Under the pieces are notes generated by a model. That model saw nothing but the letters and a program-made list of their open reading frames with translations, was not told the origin of the DNA and did no database searches. The translations under genes and the position numbers were made by a program. Positions 1 to 10,814 of a stretch of DNA of 64,000 bases are shown here, in pieces; the stretch's first letter is position 1, and each line of letters opens with the position of its first letter. The DNA is from Caprimulgus europaeus. Its lineage: Eukaryota > Chordata > Aves > Caprimulgiformes > Caprimulgidae. Where the stretch lies: NCBI GenBank assembly GCA_907165065.1, contig OU015523.1, positions 118,012,246-118,076,245 of the forward strand, in the 5' to 3' direction.

Positions 1-387
1 TTGCATTTGTCTCGTGTTTAGATGCTCGCGAGTCTTTTCCATGGACAGAAGAGGAATCTGATTACGCTAAGCTGTGTTAGCACCAATGTGGTCTCAGGTG
101 CCAATTGCTGTGGCTTGTGACTATGGACTTGTTTTTATTTTTATTTTTTTAAAATTTTTTTTGCAGCAGATGTAATTTTGCATGAATCTTATGTTTCTCT
201 TCCTCTTCCCACTACCACCCAGTATGATCTGAACAGCTGCAATGAAAAAATGAACCGCAGCTCTGAGGATGCTGAAACATGGAACGCAAAACTTCAACGC
301 ACAAAACAAATGGGAATACAAGTCCTAAGGGAAATAAGACCTCTCACTGCTTCTCTTGGTGAATTGTTTTTAAATATATGTTTTATT

Positions 388-428
388 TAAAAAAAAAAAG
401 AAAAAAAAGAAAAAAAAAAGAAAAAGAA
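388..428. repeat. A-rich low-complexity tract
   Basis: A run of adenines broken by single guanines, low-complexity purine sequence. No function is suggested. Confidence 0.8.
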
Positions 429-2081
429 GTGCAATGGCAACTCTAAACTGGAAGCACAAACAACAGACAGGGAAAAATAAATAATGTTAATACAGTAACC
501 AAGGACTGATGGAAAAATTGATTGTACTCAGCCATAGTGTTACTGTTCACCGTAAAGCACAGCACATGACAAAGCAAAACAGTTACTAGTAGGATAGTAC
601 CGTAAAAGGCTGCATGCTGAACTAAGAAACGAAGAAGCAGATGTGATTGATTGCTTAAAAATAGAGCTGGAAATTAGAATGAAGTTCCTGCTTTAGGATA
701 CTTTTTTTTTTTTTTTCAGGTCTGGTGGGCTATTTCCCAACCTGGGGCAATAGTACTTTGCCAACATGGAAAAATCCATGGCTTCCAAAGATCTGGGGTC
801 ACTCTGTGGATTTCTTCAGAATTATTCAAAATCTAAGCTTTCATTCCTTTATATTTTGTAAAAAAAAAATTAAATGTTTCTAGCCCTTCTGGTTACGAAG
901 CTCTTTTGGAGACTTAACTGAAACCCTTATTTAGAAATCTGCGCTGGCCAGGCAAGAAAAATAGTAAAAGAAGTGTGAACTTCTCAAAGTTACCATAGTA
1001 GGGCAGTAAGTGAGCGGCCACCTCAGGGCCACCAAATTGCCCGTATTTTTAACCCTGTCACTGCTGGTGGCTATATTGCAAACATCCAGCTAGTCACGCT
1101 GTCCGCGGAGGGTGGCTGGATATACCTGTCAGCTTGACAGGGTGTAGAAATATCAGCTTCAAATAGACAAGGAACTGAGGAGCCTACAAAGCATTTTCCC
1201 TTAAAACGTCCTTAAGCGTTAGGGTTATTGTAGCCACCAGCTAATAAGCACTGGGCTCCTGCAGAGCAGAGGGCAGGAGAGTGTGGGTTTTACAGGAAAC
1301 TTGGTCCAGCAGCAGCAAAGGCAATTCAGTTTGCTATCATAGTACCTCTGGCAGTTGTCCCCGTGTGTGTCAGAGTGAAGAATGGCATCAGTACCCAAAG
1401 GAAGGGCAATGTGAAATGTGAAAAAAACCCCACCTCCCTCTCCCCTTCCTTGCACTCCAAACTGCAATTCCACAGACTTTCCCCAAATCCTTCACAAACG
1501 CCCATTGCCTCAGTTTTTGCTTTTAAGACCCTTGTTGACTGTGAAATGAATGAAGATACAAGTTCGTCGGCGACCTGCCTGCCTGCAAAGAGAGGAAAGA
1601 TCAAATGCTTTTGGTATTTCCCTTAAAGAAACAAAAAGAATCATCAAATATTTGGGAGTGAAGTGTGACTCCCTCCAAGAGAGAAATTATTAACTGCGTT
1701 CGAGCACTGACATTTTGCTTCTGAAAAATCACCCATTTCAATTATAAGATGCATTATCCTTTTGTGTTCAGAAAAGGTCCCACAGGGCAGTCAGTTCAAG
1801 AGATCTTTCCACAGGAGTTCATCGTGATTAAATAGAGGCAAGGGAGAGGATTAAACTGAGAGAAAAACAAGATGACAACTACAATTTAAGGAATTATCTT
1901 GCTCATCATTAATAATAGAGAATCTGTAATGGAAAAGGGATAATGCAACTTGATGGTCCTCTTTACATTTTACAGTCGCACAAGGGTGTAAATATTTAAT
2001 CTTTCCATTAATTAATCTTTACAAAATATCTCACAAAAACATTTTTACCTATAGAAATTAGTTTCTATACATCAATATATT

Positions 2082-2087
2082 TTTATT
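2082..2087 (-). terminator. candidate DLG2 polyadenylation signal
   Basis: Canonical AATAAA on the minus strand, about 1.0 kb downstream of the DLG2 stop codon. DLG2 transcripts in other vertebrates can have long 3' UTRs, so this may be a proximal site or unused. In such A+T-rich DNA the hexamer is expected often by chance. Confidence 0.25.
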
Positions 2088-2545
2088 TTTATAAATTATT
2101 CCATCTTTAAGTGCCTTCTATCAATATAAATGATAAAATAGACAATCAAAAATTTTAAAGCTTTTCCCAGTTGTATCCCTCCTTGTCAACATAGGTGCTG
2201 TGAATCCTCATACATGTGAGTGTCCTCATGGGAATGTGTTTGTGTGCACGTGTGTGTGATGTGAAATGCTTCCATCCTCTCCCACCCCCAAACTCCGTTA
2301 AAATAAACTACATTGTTATTAGTTCCTGATGCAATAGTGATTCCAAAAGGGACAAAACAAATGCTTGACTTGGTTTCAGAACTCAAAAGATGTGCATAGT
2401 TACCAAAGTCGAGGTGTACCAACTACAAATGTGCAATGACAAGCTTAGAAGAGGACCCACCTCCCAGTCAAGTCAAAGAGCATCCTACCAGTGACTTCAG
2501 TAGGAAGTGGACCAAGTACTCAGCTTGATTTTGCAAGGTGCATGT

Positions 2546-2718
2546 GGCCCTGATCTAGCAAAACGCTTAAGCCTGTGCTTAGCTTTGAGCACATGAATAG
2601 TCCTACTGGAATTGATGGGACTGAACAGCATAGGGAAGGATCACAAGTGACTCCAAGTCAATGGGCTACTCGTGTAGGAATTGGGGTCAAGTGCTGAGCG
2701 CCTTGCAGGATCAAGCCC
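2546..2718. mobile_element. degraded MITE-like inverted-repeat element
   Basis: The left end (GGCCCTGATCTAGCAAAACG...) and the reverse complement of the right end (GGGCTTGATCCTGCAAGGCG...) match over roughly 25-30 bases, so the element has degraded terminal inverted repeats about 170 bp apart. The interior shows imperfect mirror halves (agtcctactgga... and ...agtcaatgggct). The 'tgatcctgcaa' terminus resembles a common palindromic repeat of turtles, crocodilians and birds; this assignment is from memory. Sequence just to the left (about 2490-2545) has similar words and may be a second, truncated copy. Confidence 0.5.
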
Positions 2719-3101
2719 TATATGAGGTTCAAGAGCTGGGAACTTCTCTTTAAAGCAATCAACACACTGAGCTCAGCCATTGAAATCAATCAAAATGTCC
2801 GCATGGGCACAGGAGGTGGCTAGCTCCCCTTGACAGAGGGTCTCCATGTCAAAAGTTTATACCTACAATGGGTGCTCTGAGCACACAACAGATTTGCTTT
2901 ATACTGTAGAAGTCTTTTTGTTCCTACCCTTTGACCCATCAGTGTCCTTCATGGCTTCAAACACTTTGTGTTGTACATTCATCAAAATTCACATTGACTG
3001 CAAAGAACATAAATGCAACAAAAACAGGAAAGCCTCCAAATAGTATATTATAGTTTTCTTCTAAATATTCTCCCGTCGTAATCAGAGGTGCAGTGGCTAA
3101 T

Positions 3102-3208
3102 TTATAATTTTTCCTTTGAAGGAATCCAGATGAAAGGCCCAGATTGTTCTTCAATTACAAGTTTGCATTGATTATATATATCTTCTAAGCTATCTCCTTG
3201 GACAATAG
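3102..3208 (-). CDS. DLG2: DLG2 final coding exon: C-terminus of GK-like domain and stop
   Basis: Terminal coding exon, 107 bp. The acceptor is ...TTCTTACTGCAG with AG at 3210-3209; the first two exon bases complete an Ala codon whose G is at 4239. The translation runs [20 protein letters not shown], then [14 protein letters not shown] and TAA at 3102-3104. It forms the last helix and strand of the guanylate-kinase-like domain. The C-terminus IWIPSKEKL is the hallmark of DLG2; paralogues end in related but different residues (for example IWVPAKEKL in DLG1, from memory). The protein stops here with no PDZ ligand. The exon is only 35 codons, so it is easily missed by ORF-length filters. Identification is very secure. 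Confidence 0.96.
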
Positions 3209-4238
3209 CTGCAGTAAGAAAACATATCAATACTTCTTTTAATTGGTATATTCTACAGCAACCAGTGTCATCAGATTTTTGGTGTACTCATAGAGACTGA
3301 TGGAATGAGAAGGAATACTAGCACATTGTGATGGTGATTATGAAAAGTCATACCCCTGCAGATGTCAACTAAGTTAAAATCAATGGCACCTTCCAGTGAC
3401 AGAGACCCATCCCACTACTTGTGAGAACACTGAGCTAGGTTAGAGAACTAGCAGTTCTGTCCTAGGGGAGGGCAGCATGGTAGGTTCCTACTGTTGCAAG
3501 TCAAGCTTTACATTTCATTTGATTTAGAAGCTCCTTCAGCAGTGAGTAGCAGCAGATTTACAGCCTATTCTTTTCCTGACCTAGTTATAATAAACTCAGT
3601 CTTGGCTGCAAAAGTTAACTTGTTCAGGTCAAAGTTGACAGAAGATAAAGCAACAGAAAAAAAACCTAAAAAAACCCCCAGTCTTTAAACTCTTAAATTC
3701 TTTGTTCCTCCAGCAGAAATCTGGAGCTGCAGTTCAGATTTGTGCACTGTCAGCATGTGGAAGGACAACTGGGAGCTTCTGAGTGTTATCCACAAATACC
3801 AGTCCCCTGGGTAGGTAGCTGCTTAAACCTGCCCAAAGAAAATGCTGGGACCCAGAGCAGGTATTAAATCCTGCTCTCTTCCAGGTCAGGAAGAAGATGC
3901 CTTCCTCTTTCCCTCCCACGGTCCCTAGCTTGAGCTGTTGTCTTGAGCTAGTGAGGAATTCTTTGGTCTGTATAAATGCAACGACGTAACATCTTTACTG
4001 ACTTCTTTAAAAGCAGTTTTGGGTCAGGGAATCAAATGAATGCATAGCTATTCCTTCAGGGCATTGAACTATTCAGGAGCTGAATGCCTCAACTGTCCCT
4101 GAATTTCAGGGAAACAGTAGTCTCAAGCCAGGAGTCTTTACCATGGGTACACTATATTGATATGCACTTTAGGCCAGAGACAGAGCAACAAAATACTATG
4201 TCTTGGGGAAAAAAAGTTGGTTTTAATAAAAAACATAC
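3209..4238 (-). other. DLG2 intron (between last two coding exons)
   Basis: About 1.0 kb, GT donor at 4238-4237 and AG acceptor at 3210-3209, phase 1. I see no recognisable repeat, RNA gene or further exon in it. Confidence 0.9.
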
Positions 4239-4330
4239 CTGTAAAATATTCTCCAAATTCTTGTTCTAATTTAATTGCTCGATCGTAGGTTTTCTTCGCT
4301 TGCTCCTCTGTAAGACGTTTATTCATTTCC
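4239..4330 (-). CDS. DLG2: DLG2 GK-like domain exon ([13 protein letters not shown])
   Basis: Internal exon, 92 bp, acceptor AG at 4332-4331 and donor GT at 4238-4237. The first base completes a Met codon begun at 9821; the last G starts an Ala codon. Translation: [20 protein letters not shown] then [10 protein letters not shown]. This is the helical segment of the MAGUK guanylate-kinase-like domain, and [22 protein letters not shown] is specific to DLG2 among the four DLG paralogues as I remember them. No stop or frameshift is present. It is separated from the terminal exon by about 1 kb and from the previous exon by a 5.5-kb repeat-bearing intron. Confidence 0.96.
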
Positions 4331-6660
4331 CTAGAAACACAGAGGAAGTCACCAAAAAGTTTAGATTCTTACCTGAACAGCTGTCTAAAAGATACCTTCA
4401 GCTGAATCACAGACGGATTAAGATCGGTACAAGAATCAAGTGGTGAAATTCTTCCATCAATTCATGGCCAGTTTCAGTATTTTACATTTATTTTCATTCT
4501 TACATAGTATAAACCTATGTTTCCACACTATTTCCCATTTCTCTACTAAATTTTTATTTTGGCTTCACTGCTTTACATTCCCCCCAAAAACACAAGGCCC
4601 AAATCTAGTAACTGCTAACTGAGATGGACTTGTGGCATCAGGAATCCACGGGAGCCAGGAGGTCTCCAGGTCTGAACACTCAGAGCATTCCTCCCTCCAG
4701 AGCTGAAGCTCCTTGAGGAACCTCTCCATTTCCCAGGCCCACAGCTGTCTGTCTCAGCTGAATATTGTAGAAACTGCTGAAATGGAATCTGGGTTTTGAC
4801 TGAGGCTGGGGCAATGGAAGTGAAATAATGATTAAAGGCAGGATTCAGCGCACTGAGACTCATGACCATGTAGAAGGAATCCCAGAGTCGTTGTAAACCC
4901 TGTAGGAAAGCCCCAGAAGGACCCAGCATGTCTTCCAGAGAGACTGCTTGGTTCAGGTGGGGGCATGAGTTCCAGATGTCATGAGAAATCAAACTGAGTC
5001 TTTCTAGCAGAAGAGTTATTTATTTATATTCTCTGTTCCAGTCCTTTCAGATTAACTAGAAAAATTTCCAGTCAAGTGTGTCTTACAGTTTCTAAAATGT
5101 ACAGGGTGCCAATAAATGTAAAAACATGGACAGTGTCAGTTACATTCTGTTATTGCCAGTGTTGTGTTATTTCTGTTTCAACAGAGACATTATTTAACAA
5201 CTTTCAGAAATGAGCTGACCTGCCCATGCATGCTCAGCTTTTAATATGACTGTATACTTGGAAAGAATCAAGGGCACACTCATTCACTGCTTTACACAGG
5301 TAAGTCTGCAGATACCCAAATTAATTAGCAATAATAAATAGAGTTTGCTTGTTCTAGCATTCTTTCACAGCATGGATTCATTTTTCTTAAAACATGATGG
5401 AAATTTTCTGAGGCAACTAGAAAAGCAAGAGAAGGGAACATCTTGTGTTCTACATAAATTTGATTTAATGCCTTGCACTGAATCATACAATTTTGTGGTA
5501 ATGGACTGTATACAGTATGACATGAGTGATGCATGTAGGAAATTATGTGCATGATGGTGCATAAAAAAATGATCTATGAAATGCATAACAGTATGAACTT
5601 GCTACAGCTAACTCCTACCTGGCTTCTGGAAAACACCTTCTAGCATGTCCAGGATGCAAAAAGATATTTCTAGAAATAACTTAAAGCTGTCTATCTATAT
5701 AACTAACCATATAGCTGTGAACACTGCTTAGAAAAATCTCTCTGGAAGTACTAATGAAAAGCAGAAAGCAGGTTTATAAAATGAAGGATAAGAAAGATTT
5801 CTTTAAAAATTTGTGACAGTTTTTTGTGGCTTATATAAATAGGTTTAATATATGCCAATCTGTGTCACGCTGCTAAATTTGTAGTACTACTAATTCTATT
5901 TATTGGAAAGATTGCTATCTAATTTAATTCAGGTGGGCTTTCTCATTAACTATGCCTATTTGAACATATCTTTAGGCGACTGAACCAGAACTCTGTCATG
6001 AAGTGGGACACACCATTGCAAATTCTTATGCAAACTTAACATTTCCATCCTGAGGACACTCAGCCAATATTCTAGTGCTAAGAACATCCTCCTTCTTTTG
6101 GATATATTTCTTGTAAATTTCTAAGAAATCTTCCTCAAGATCTTTCAATATCACAGGAGAAAACACAAATAAAAATAGAGTCAAGTGTTTAAAATAGCAG
6201 GTACTTTGAAATAAATAGAAATTTGCATTACATTTTCAGGTTGTAGATTTGCCTGGTGTATAAAACTGTGCTAGCTGTATTCATGGCTCTGTCTATCCTG
6301 TGCCTTCAGGAGAGAGAATGGAAAGGAGGAAGGACCATGATGTCCATTTTTCATGATGAATTAAAAGTGCTGTCAAACCATAATACCTTCTAATTTTTTA
6401 TTTCCTAGCCAGGGACCTGCACAGCTGCTGAATTCAAAATGCTTGCAAAGAACTGTCCCTCCAGGCACATTTTCCAGGAGTTTCCAACTCCCTCAGTGAA
6501 GAGCTCACCCAGGCAGGCTTTTGATTACTTCCAGCTCTCATCCCCATGATCCCACCACCATCCTCCTTCTAGAGAGAGAAGCCGATTGAGAGGTACCAAC
6601 AGGGACCCCTCAGGCACTGAACCTGTGAGGTGGAGTCATGTAGGGGTGGGGAGGTAAGAA

Positions 6661-6783
6661 GGAAGGAAGGAAGGGAGGAAGGGAGGAAGGGAGGAAGGAA
6701 GGAAGGAAGGAAGGAAGGAAGGAAGGAAGGAAGGAAGGAAGGAAGGAAGGAAGGAAGGAAGGAAGGAAGGAAGGAAGGAAGGG
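6661..6783. repeat. (GGAA)n microsatellite
   Basis: Polypurine tetranucleotide tract. The right part, 6693-6780, is 22 uninterrupted GGAA units; the left part has GGGA interruptions at about 6673-6692. On the DLG2 transcript strand it reads (TTCC)n. The asymmetry (pure right side, interrupted left) suggests the right part expanded recently. Confidence 0.97.
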
Positions 6784-8965
6784 CAGGATGATGGAGCAAT
6801 TCCCTTACAGTACTTTGATTTCCAGGACTGAATTTAACTGAAGAAAGCAGGATCAGGAGGCATCCAGCTCAGGCCATGTGTTCTGGTTACATCCAATGGC
6901 CCCTTATGGCTGTCCATTGCTGTGGTCATTAGTGTTAGTAGAGTATTTTCAGAGAACCAGTGATAACCAAATTTCAAGTGCAGGTGCAAGATTAATTTAT
7001 GCTCCTTTCACTCTTCTTACCTTCACTGTCAGATGGGTGCAAAGGAGCATATGCATAAATGAGAATAAGGCCCCAACTTTAAGTTTTAGTTTTTCTGCAA
7101 GTTAAATCTTTTGACTTTGTTTCTCTGCATCTTCTGAATGGCAATTTTTTGTCTGTTATGGTTTTACTTTACTATTAAACTAACTTTCAGCTCATTGGTA
7201 TGTACTAGAGTAATAGTTATGGCAGATAAACCTCTAATTTTTGTGTTGTAGTAGTTACTTACATAAAAAAGACTGAGTGAACAGAGTTACACTGTCATAC
7301 AAATGTACTTTTTCTGTTCCTACAGAGCACTGGTTAACAGTGTTAAACTTCTCCATACTAAAATAATAGTTCCTATTGGAAAGGTTGTTATATCTGTTCA
7401 TCTATGCACACCCTACAACTCACTACCACTTATGCCAGAGTATGTATTTAGCCAGACCCTGAGTGATTTAGCTTCATTAATAAATAAAATGAATTATTTT
7501 CACAGGCAAGGGGCTTAGAATTATGTCATTATTCTCAAGACAATTCTTTAAAAAGAACAATACAGTTTATATTAAAAGAGTTCTCATTTCTGTTAGAAAC
7601 TAATTTTAGGTACTGTTTGATAAGATGAAGACACATTAGATGGATTAACTAGATAAAAAGACTACTTGTGGAGAGCAGGCTGCAGGGAATAAACTAATTT
7701 AGAATGCCTGAATTCATTACATTTTTCTCTCTTCTTTTTTTTCCTCAGGAGTTGTATTGTATTTATGAAATTTATTTTTATAAGCCATATTACTTAACAA
7801 AAATTTCACAAACTAGTACTGATATCTAAGGACTCTTGCTATCTTATGGAAGTCAGGATTTCTAATTGTGTCTTCCACAAGGTATTTGCAGAACAAGGAA
7901 TTCAAATTCTTAAAATGGATTTCACTTTGTGTGCCCCTACCATACTGCCAACACTGAGGCAGATTTAGGTTTGGAGAGTGAAGAATAGCTTACCTTTGAT
8001 TTATATCAGTAAGGAAAATTCTGCTAACTTTGCATAACTTGTTTTGTCCTAAGTGAAATATTAGCATTGCTTTGGTTTAATAACGGGACGATTGTCATAA
8101 TATTTTGCATCTTCACAACATTTTTCAGTCAACCTGTTCAAGGATTTGCTGTTCTTACATGAAATCAATGAAGCCTTTATGTTATTGCCACATTTCTGGT
8201 TCTGCCTAATGTATTTTTCAGAGAAAGGGCCACTTTTATTTCCTTTTTTTTTTTTTAATCACTCAGATGCAATGTCAGCATTAAACAAATAATGGAAATA
8301 TTTTATGGATGGGAAAACTGTAGGTTAAGATCTATCTTAAAACAATCAGTGCAGAAGGCAGACTACCAGGGAAAAGTTCAAAATTTTATCCCTATCACAG
8401 CAAATTAAGCTGATAACTCATACATTGCCATAAGTGTACATGGAAAACAGTTAATAACAATATATTTTACCCTGAGCTTTAATAGTATGAAGATCACTTC
8501 CTCCATATTTCCTCCTCAACCTTCTCTCCTAGGTAACCCCTGTTCCTCCTCCACTTCCAGGGTGGAATCCAGAACCAGGCCAGTGCTCCAGCTGAGGCCT
8601 CATCCATACCAATAACTGTCTATTGTGTCCTTACACAACACTGAAGTTAATACAGCACACAGTGGCACTTTCCTTTTTTGCAAAAATTATGCACCCATTC
8701 ATATTCCTGTGTGATCCAAACCAACCACCAGATGCTTTTCTGCAGTTCTATAGCTTAATTATTCCCTGCTTGTACTTGTGCATTTCATTTTCCTTCCTTT
8801 GTCTGTGCTGAATTTCATCTTCCTGATTTTACATTGAGTTTTAATCTTATCTGCCAAAGTACTTGCCACCTCACTCAGCCTTGAGTTATTCACAAACTTT
8901 ACAAAAGTATTGCCCAATTGATTATTTGAGTAATTCATGAAAAATACTGGAATGGGACCAACATG

Positions 8966-9279
8966 AAGGCTGGGGAGGGACATTTTACAAGGGCAGGTAG
9001 TGATAGAACAAGGAGCAATGGTTATAAACTGGACAAGAGTAGATTTAGATGAGATCTGAGGAAGAAATTCTTTACTGTGAGGGTGGTGAGACACTGGAAC
9101 AGGTTGCCCAGAGAAGCTGTGGCTGCTCCTCCCTGGAAGTGTTCAAGGCCAGGTTGGATGAGGCTTTGAGCAACCTGGTCTAGTGGAAGGTGTCCCTGCT
9201 GCTGGCAGGGGGGTTGGAACTGGATGAGCTTTAGGGTCCCTTCCAACCCAAACCATTCTGTGATTCTATGCTTCTATGA
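8966..9279 (+). mobile_element. CR1 LINE 3' fragment
   Basis: 5'-truncated CR1 retrotransposon in plus orientation, antisense to DLG2. It starts at 'aaggctggggagggac', includes the stretch encoding the C-terminus of ORF2 ('gaggaagaaattctt', 'gagcaacctggtctagtgg'), and ends in the CR1 terminal octamer-like repeats ATTCTGTG, ATTCTATG, CTTCTATG. The 3' end with these short repeats and no poly(A) tail is characteristic of bird CR1. Confidence 0.93.
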
Positions 9280-9370
9280 TAAATAGGGACACAACTCAGG
9301 AAATACACTTGCAGGATTTTGTTTACCCTCCCAGTTTAACAGTGCCATTTTCAATGACTAAGTATGGTTG

Positions 9371-9621
9371 TGCACATGGTCTCTACCCTCTGGACTATAT
9401 TTCCCTAATTTGCTACTGGGAATGTCCCATGGAGCCAGAATACCCAAGGCTGGATGGGACAGGCCATGCCACATGAGTCCTTTGTGAACTTGCTGCACAG
9501 GTTGGAACAAGTGCATCAAACACTGACAGGGATTCCAGCATGTACACCCACATGACCCAAAACACAACACTATTCTAGCTACTAAAAAGAAGTGGCTCTG
9601 TCTCAGCTAAAAACCAGGACA
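9371..9621 (-). mobile_element. ERVL-like LTR fragment
   Basis: The right end, read on the minus strand, begins TGTCCTGGTTTTTAGCTGAG and continues with AGTAGCTAGAATAGTGTTGT, which closely matches the starts of the two better LTRs in this window (43750 and 59686). Similarity is clear for about the first 65 bases (9557-9621) and fades beyond. The left boundary is a guess: TG at 9371 is preceded by GGTTG, and the right end is followed by GGTTC, which could be a 5-bp target duplication with one mismatch. Confidence 0.45.
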
Positions 9622-9820
9622 GGTTCACAGGCAGCTTTGGCTTGTTCCTTGAGATGCTGGGATACAGTAGAGGGCAGACAGGGAGAGCAAGTCTCCACTG
9701 TTCCTGCTCCCTCTTGTTATATTGATTTTAGAGGACAGGTAAAATGTAGACTCAAGGTCTGTGTTGTGCCACTTGAGACTGTACCCTGAAAATAAAATGC
9801 TTGAAGGAGTTTATACTTAC

Positions 9821-9930
9821 ATCAGAGGCTCCCATGATTTAGGCTTAATGAAGATAGCGATGGGATAGAGTTGTGCAACTTGTAGTCGTTTGATAGCGTT
9901 TCCTGACACATCGAGTATACAGTGCTTGCC
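9821..9930 (-). CDS. DLG2: DLG2 GK-like domain exon ([15 protein letters not shown])
   Basis: Internal exon, 110 bp, acceptor TTTCCCACAG with AG at 9932-9931, donor GTAAG at 9820-9816. It starts in phase 0 and ends with AT of a Met codon completed at 4330. Translation: [20 protein letters not shown] then [16 protein letters not shown]. It forms the central strand and helix of the guanylate-kinase-like domain. Residue W in KSWEPL is a Leu in the mammalian protein as I recall it (TGG versus TTG codon). Otherwise the exon is as expected for DLG2, and the [16 protein letters not shown] run distinguishes it from DLG1 and DLG4. Confidence 0.96.
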
Positions 9931-10641
9931 CTGTGGGAAACAGATGAGGATGTGTTTATTTTTGCAGAGTTTGCTGCAGATCAGCCAAAAGACAGGAATT
10001 AATTCTGCCATGCAGTGCCCTGGAACCAGCCATTACCAGCACAGCAGGGAAGGGGGACCCAGGGCATGGGCTCCACTCCTCTGCACTCTTTCTTTTGCCT
10101 TGGTGCTAATATTAAAAATACACTGGAGATATAAGAACAAACTTGTTTTTAATTTTTACTGGGATGAGCTTTGGGGAGGGAGGGGGAGATTTTTTTCAGA
10201 GATGAGGAAAATCAGTTCATAAAAGTAATAGGATGTCTGTGTTCTTACTGATCAATTCAGTTCTTGTTTGTGTCGAAGACTCCCTGTGTCACCTGAGGGA
10301 AGTAATTTAATCTTTCTGTGCTTTGTTCTTTCACCTCTGTGAAAGTGAGATAAGTTTATTTACCTGTCTTACAGAGGGAAGAGGGAAGGCTGTTTTGAGG
10401 TGTACTTGAGGCACTGTGTTAGATCCCTGAATTGATGGCACTACCTCCAGGTACAGAAAATGCCAAGGAAGATGTCATTTAAAGTCAGAAGCTCCACTTG
10501 TGGAATCATTATAAAGCCTATAAATATTAGGATGCTTTTTTGCAGATATTTTGTATTTTTGGCTGAAGAATCATGTCTGAGATACCACATGGAAACAAAC
10601 CAGATCATGTTGCATGAGCAATAAAACTAGCATCAACCTAC
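9931..10641 (-). other. DLG2 intron, 0.7 kb
   Basis: Phase-0 intron, donor GTAGG at 10641-10637. Apart from short A/T runs I see nothing notable. Confidence 0.9.
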
Positions 10642-10814
10642 CCTCTCTGCCACGAATCTCACAGACTGGACACTAGTTCCATATAAATTATCATTGTACT
10701 GCCCAGCTTCTATAAATTTGTGCTCTTGGATATCTTTTTCCATTTGTTCTCTTGAAATGACAAAATGATAATCTCTCCCATCCACTTCATAATCACGCTT
10801 TGGCCGTGTGGTAT
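10642..10814 (-). CDS. DLG2: DLG2 GK-like domain exon ([17 protein letters not shown])
   Basis: Internal exon, 173 bp, acceptor TTTGTTTCATGCAG with AG at 10816-10815 and donor GTAGG at 10641-10637. The first two bases complete a His codon begun at 11772 (VPHTTRP). Translation: [57 protein letters not shown]. This covers the nucleotide-monophosphate-binding region, which in MAGUKs binds phosphorylated peptide partners rather than phosphorylating [23 protein letters not shown] is diagnostic for DLG2 (DLG1 has NNHLYG and REVAEK, from memory). Frame intact, ends in phase 0. Confidence 0.97.

Larger units (their letters stand above)
1..3101 (-). other. DLG2: DLG2 3' UTR and downstream flank
   Basis: This stretch lies directly downstream of the DLG2 stop codon (TAA at 3102-3104, minus strand), so its right part must be 3' UTR. 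The left boundary is not visible. A minus-strand AATAAA (plus TTTATT) at 2082-2087 is one candidate polyadenylation signal, and further TTTATT matches occur near 133-145 and 374-379; none is decisive. Contents otherwise are an old inverted-repeat element (2546-2718), an A-rich purine tract at about 388-428, and unremarkable A+T-rich DNA. No second gene is supported. That 3' UTR is present is certain from position; its length is unknown. Confidence 0.7.
4331..9820 (-). other. DLG2 intron, 5.5 kb, with GGAA tract, CR1 and LTR fragment
   Basis: Phase-2 intron with donor GTAAG at 9820-9816. It holds the GGAA microsatellite (6661-6783), a CR1 3' end in antisense orientation (8966-9279), and an LTR fragment ending at 9621. 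A 125-codon open frame at 4615-4992 (minus) has no recognised similarity and no obvious exon boundaries. The remainder is plain A+T-rich intron. Confidence 0.9.

Noticed and set aside
1363..1626. An 87-codon plus frame as a small gene
   Set aside because: No domain, no promoter or splice context, and overlapping frames on the opposite strand are equally long.
2957..3154. A 65-codon minus frame overlapping the DLG2 stop and running into the 3' UTR
   Set aside because: It is a shifted frame of the terminal exon; its first codon is not ATG, and the correct frame ends at TAA 3102-3104 with the conserved IWIPSKEKL.
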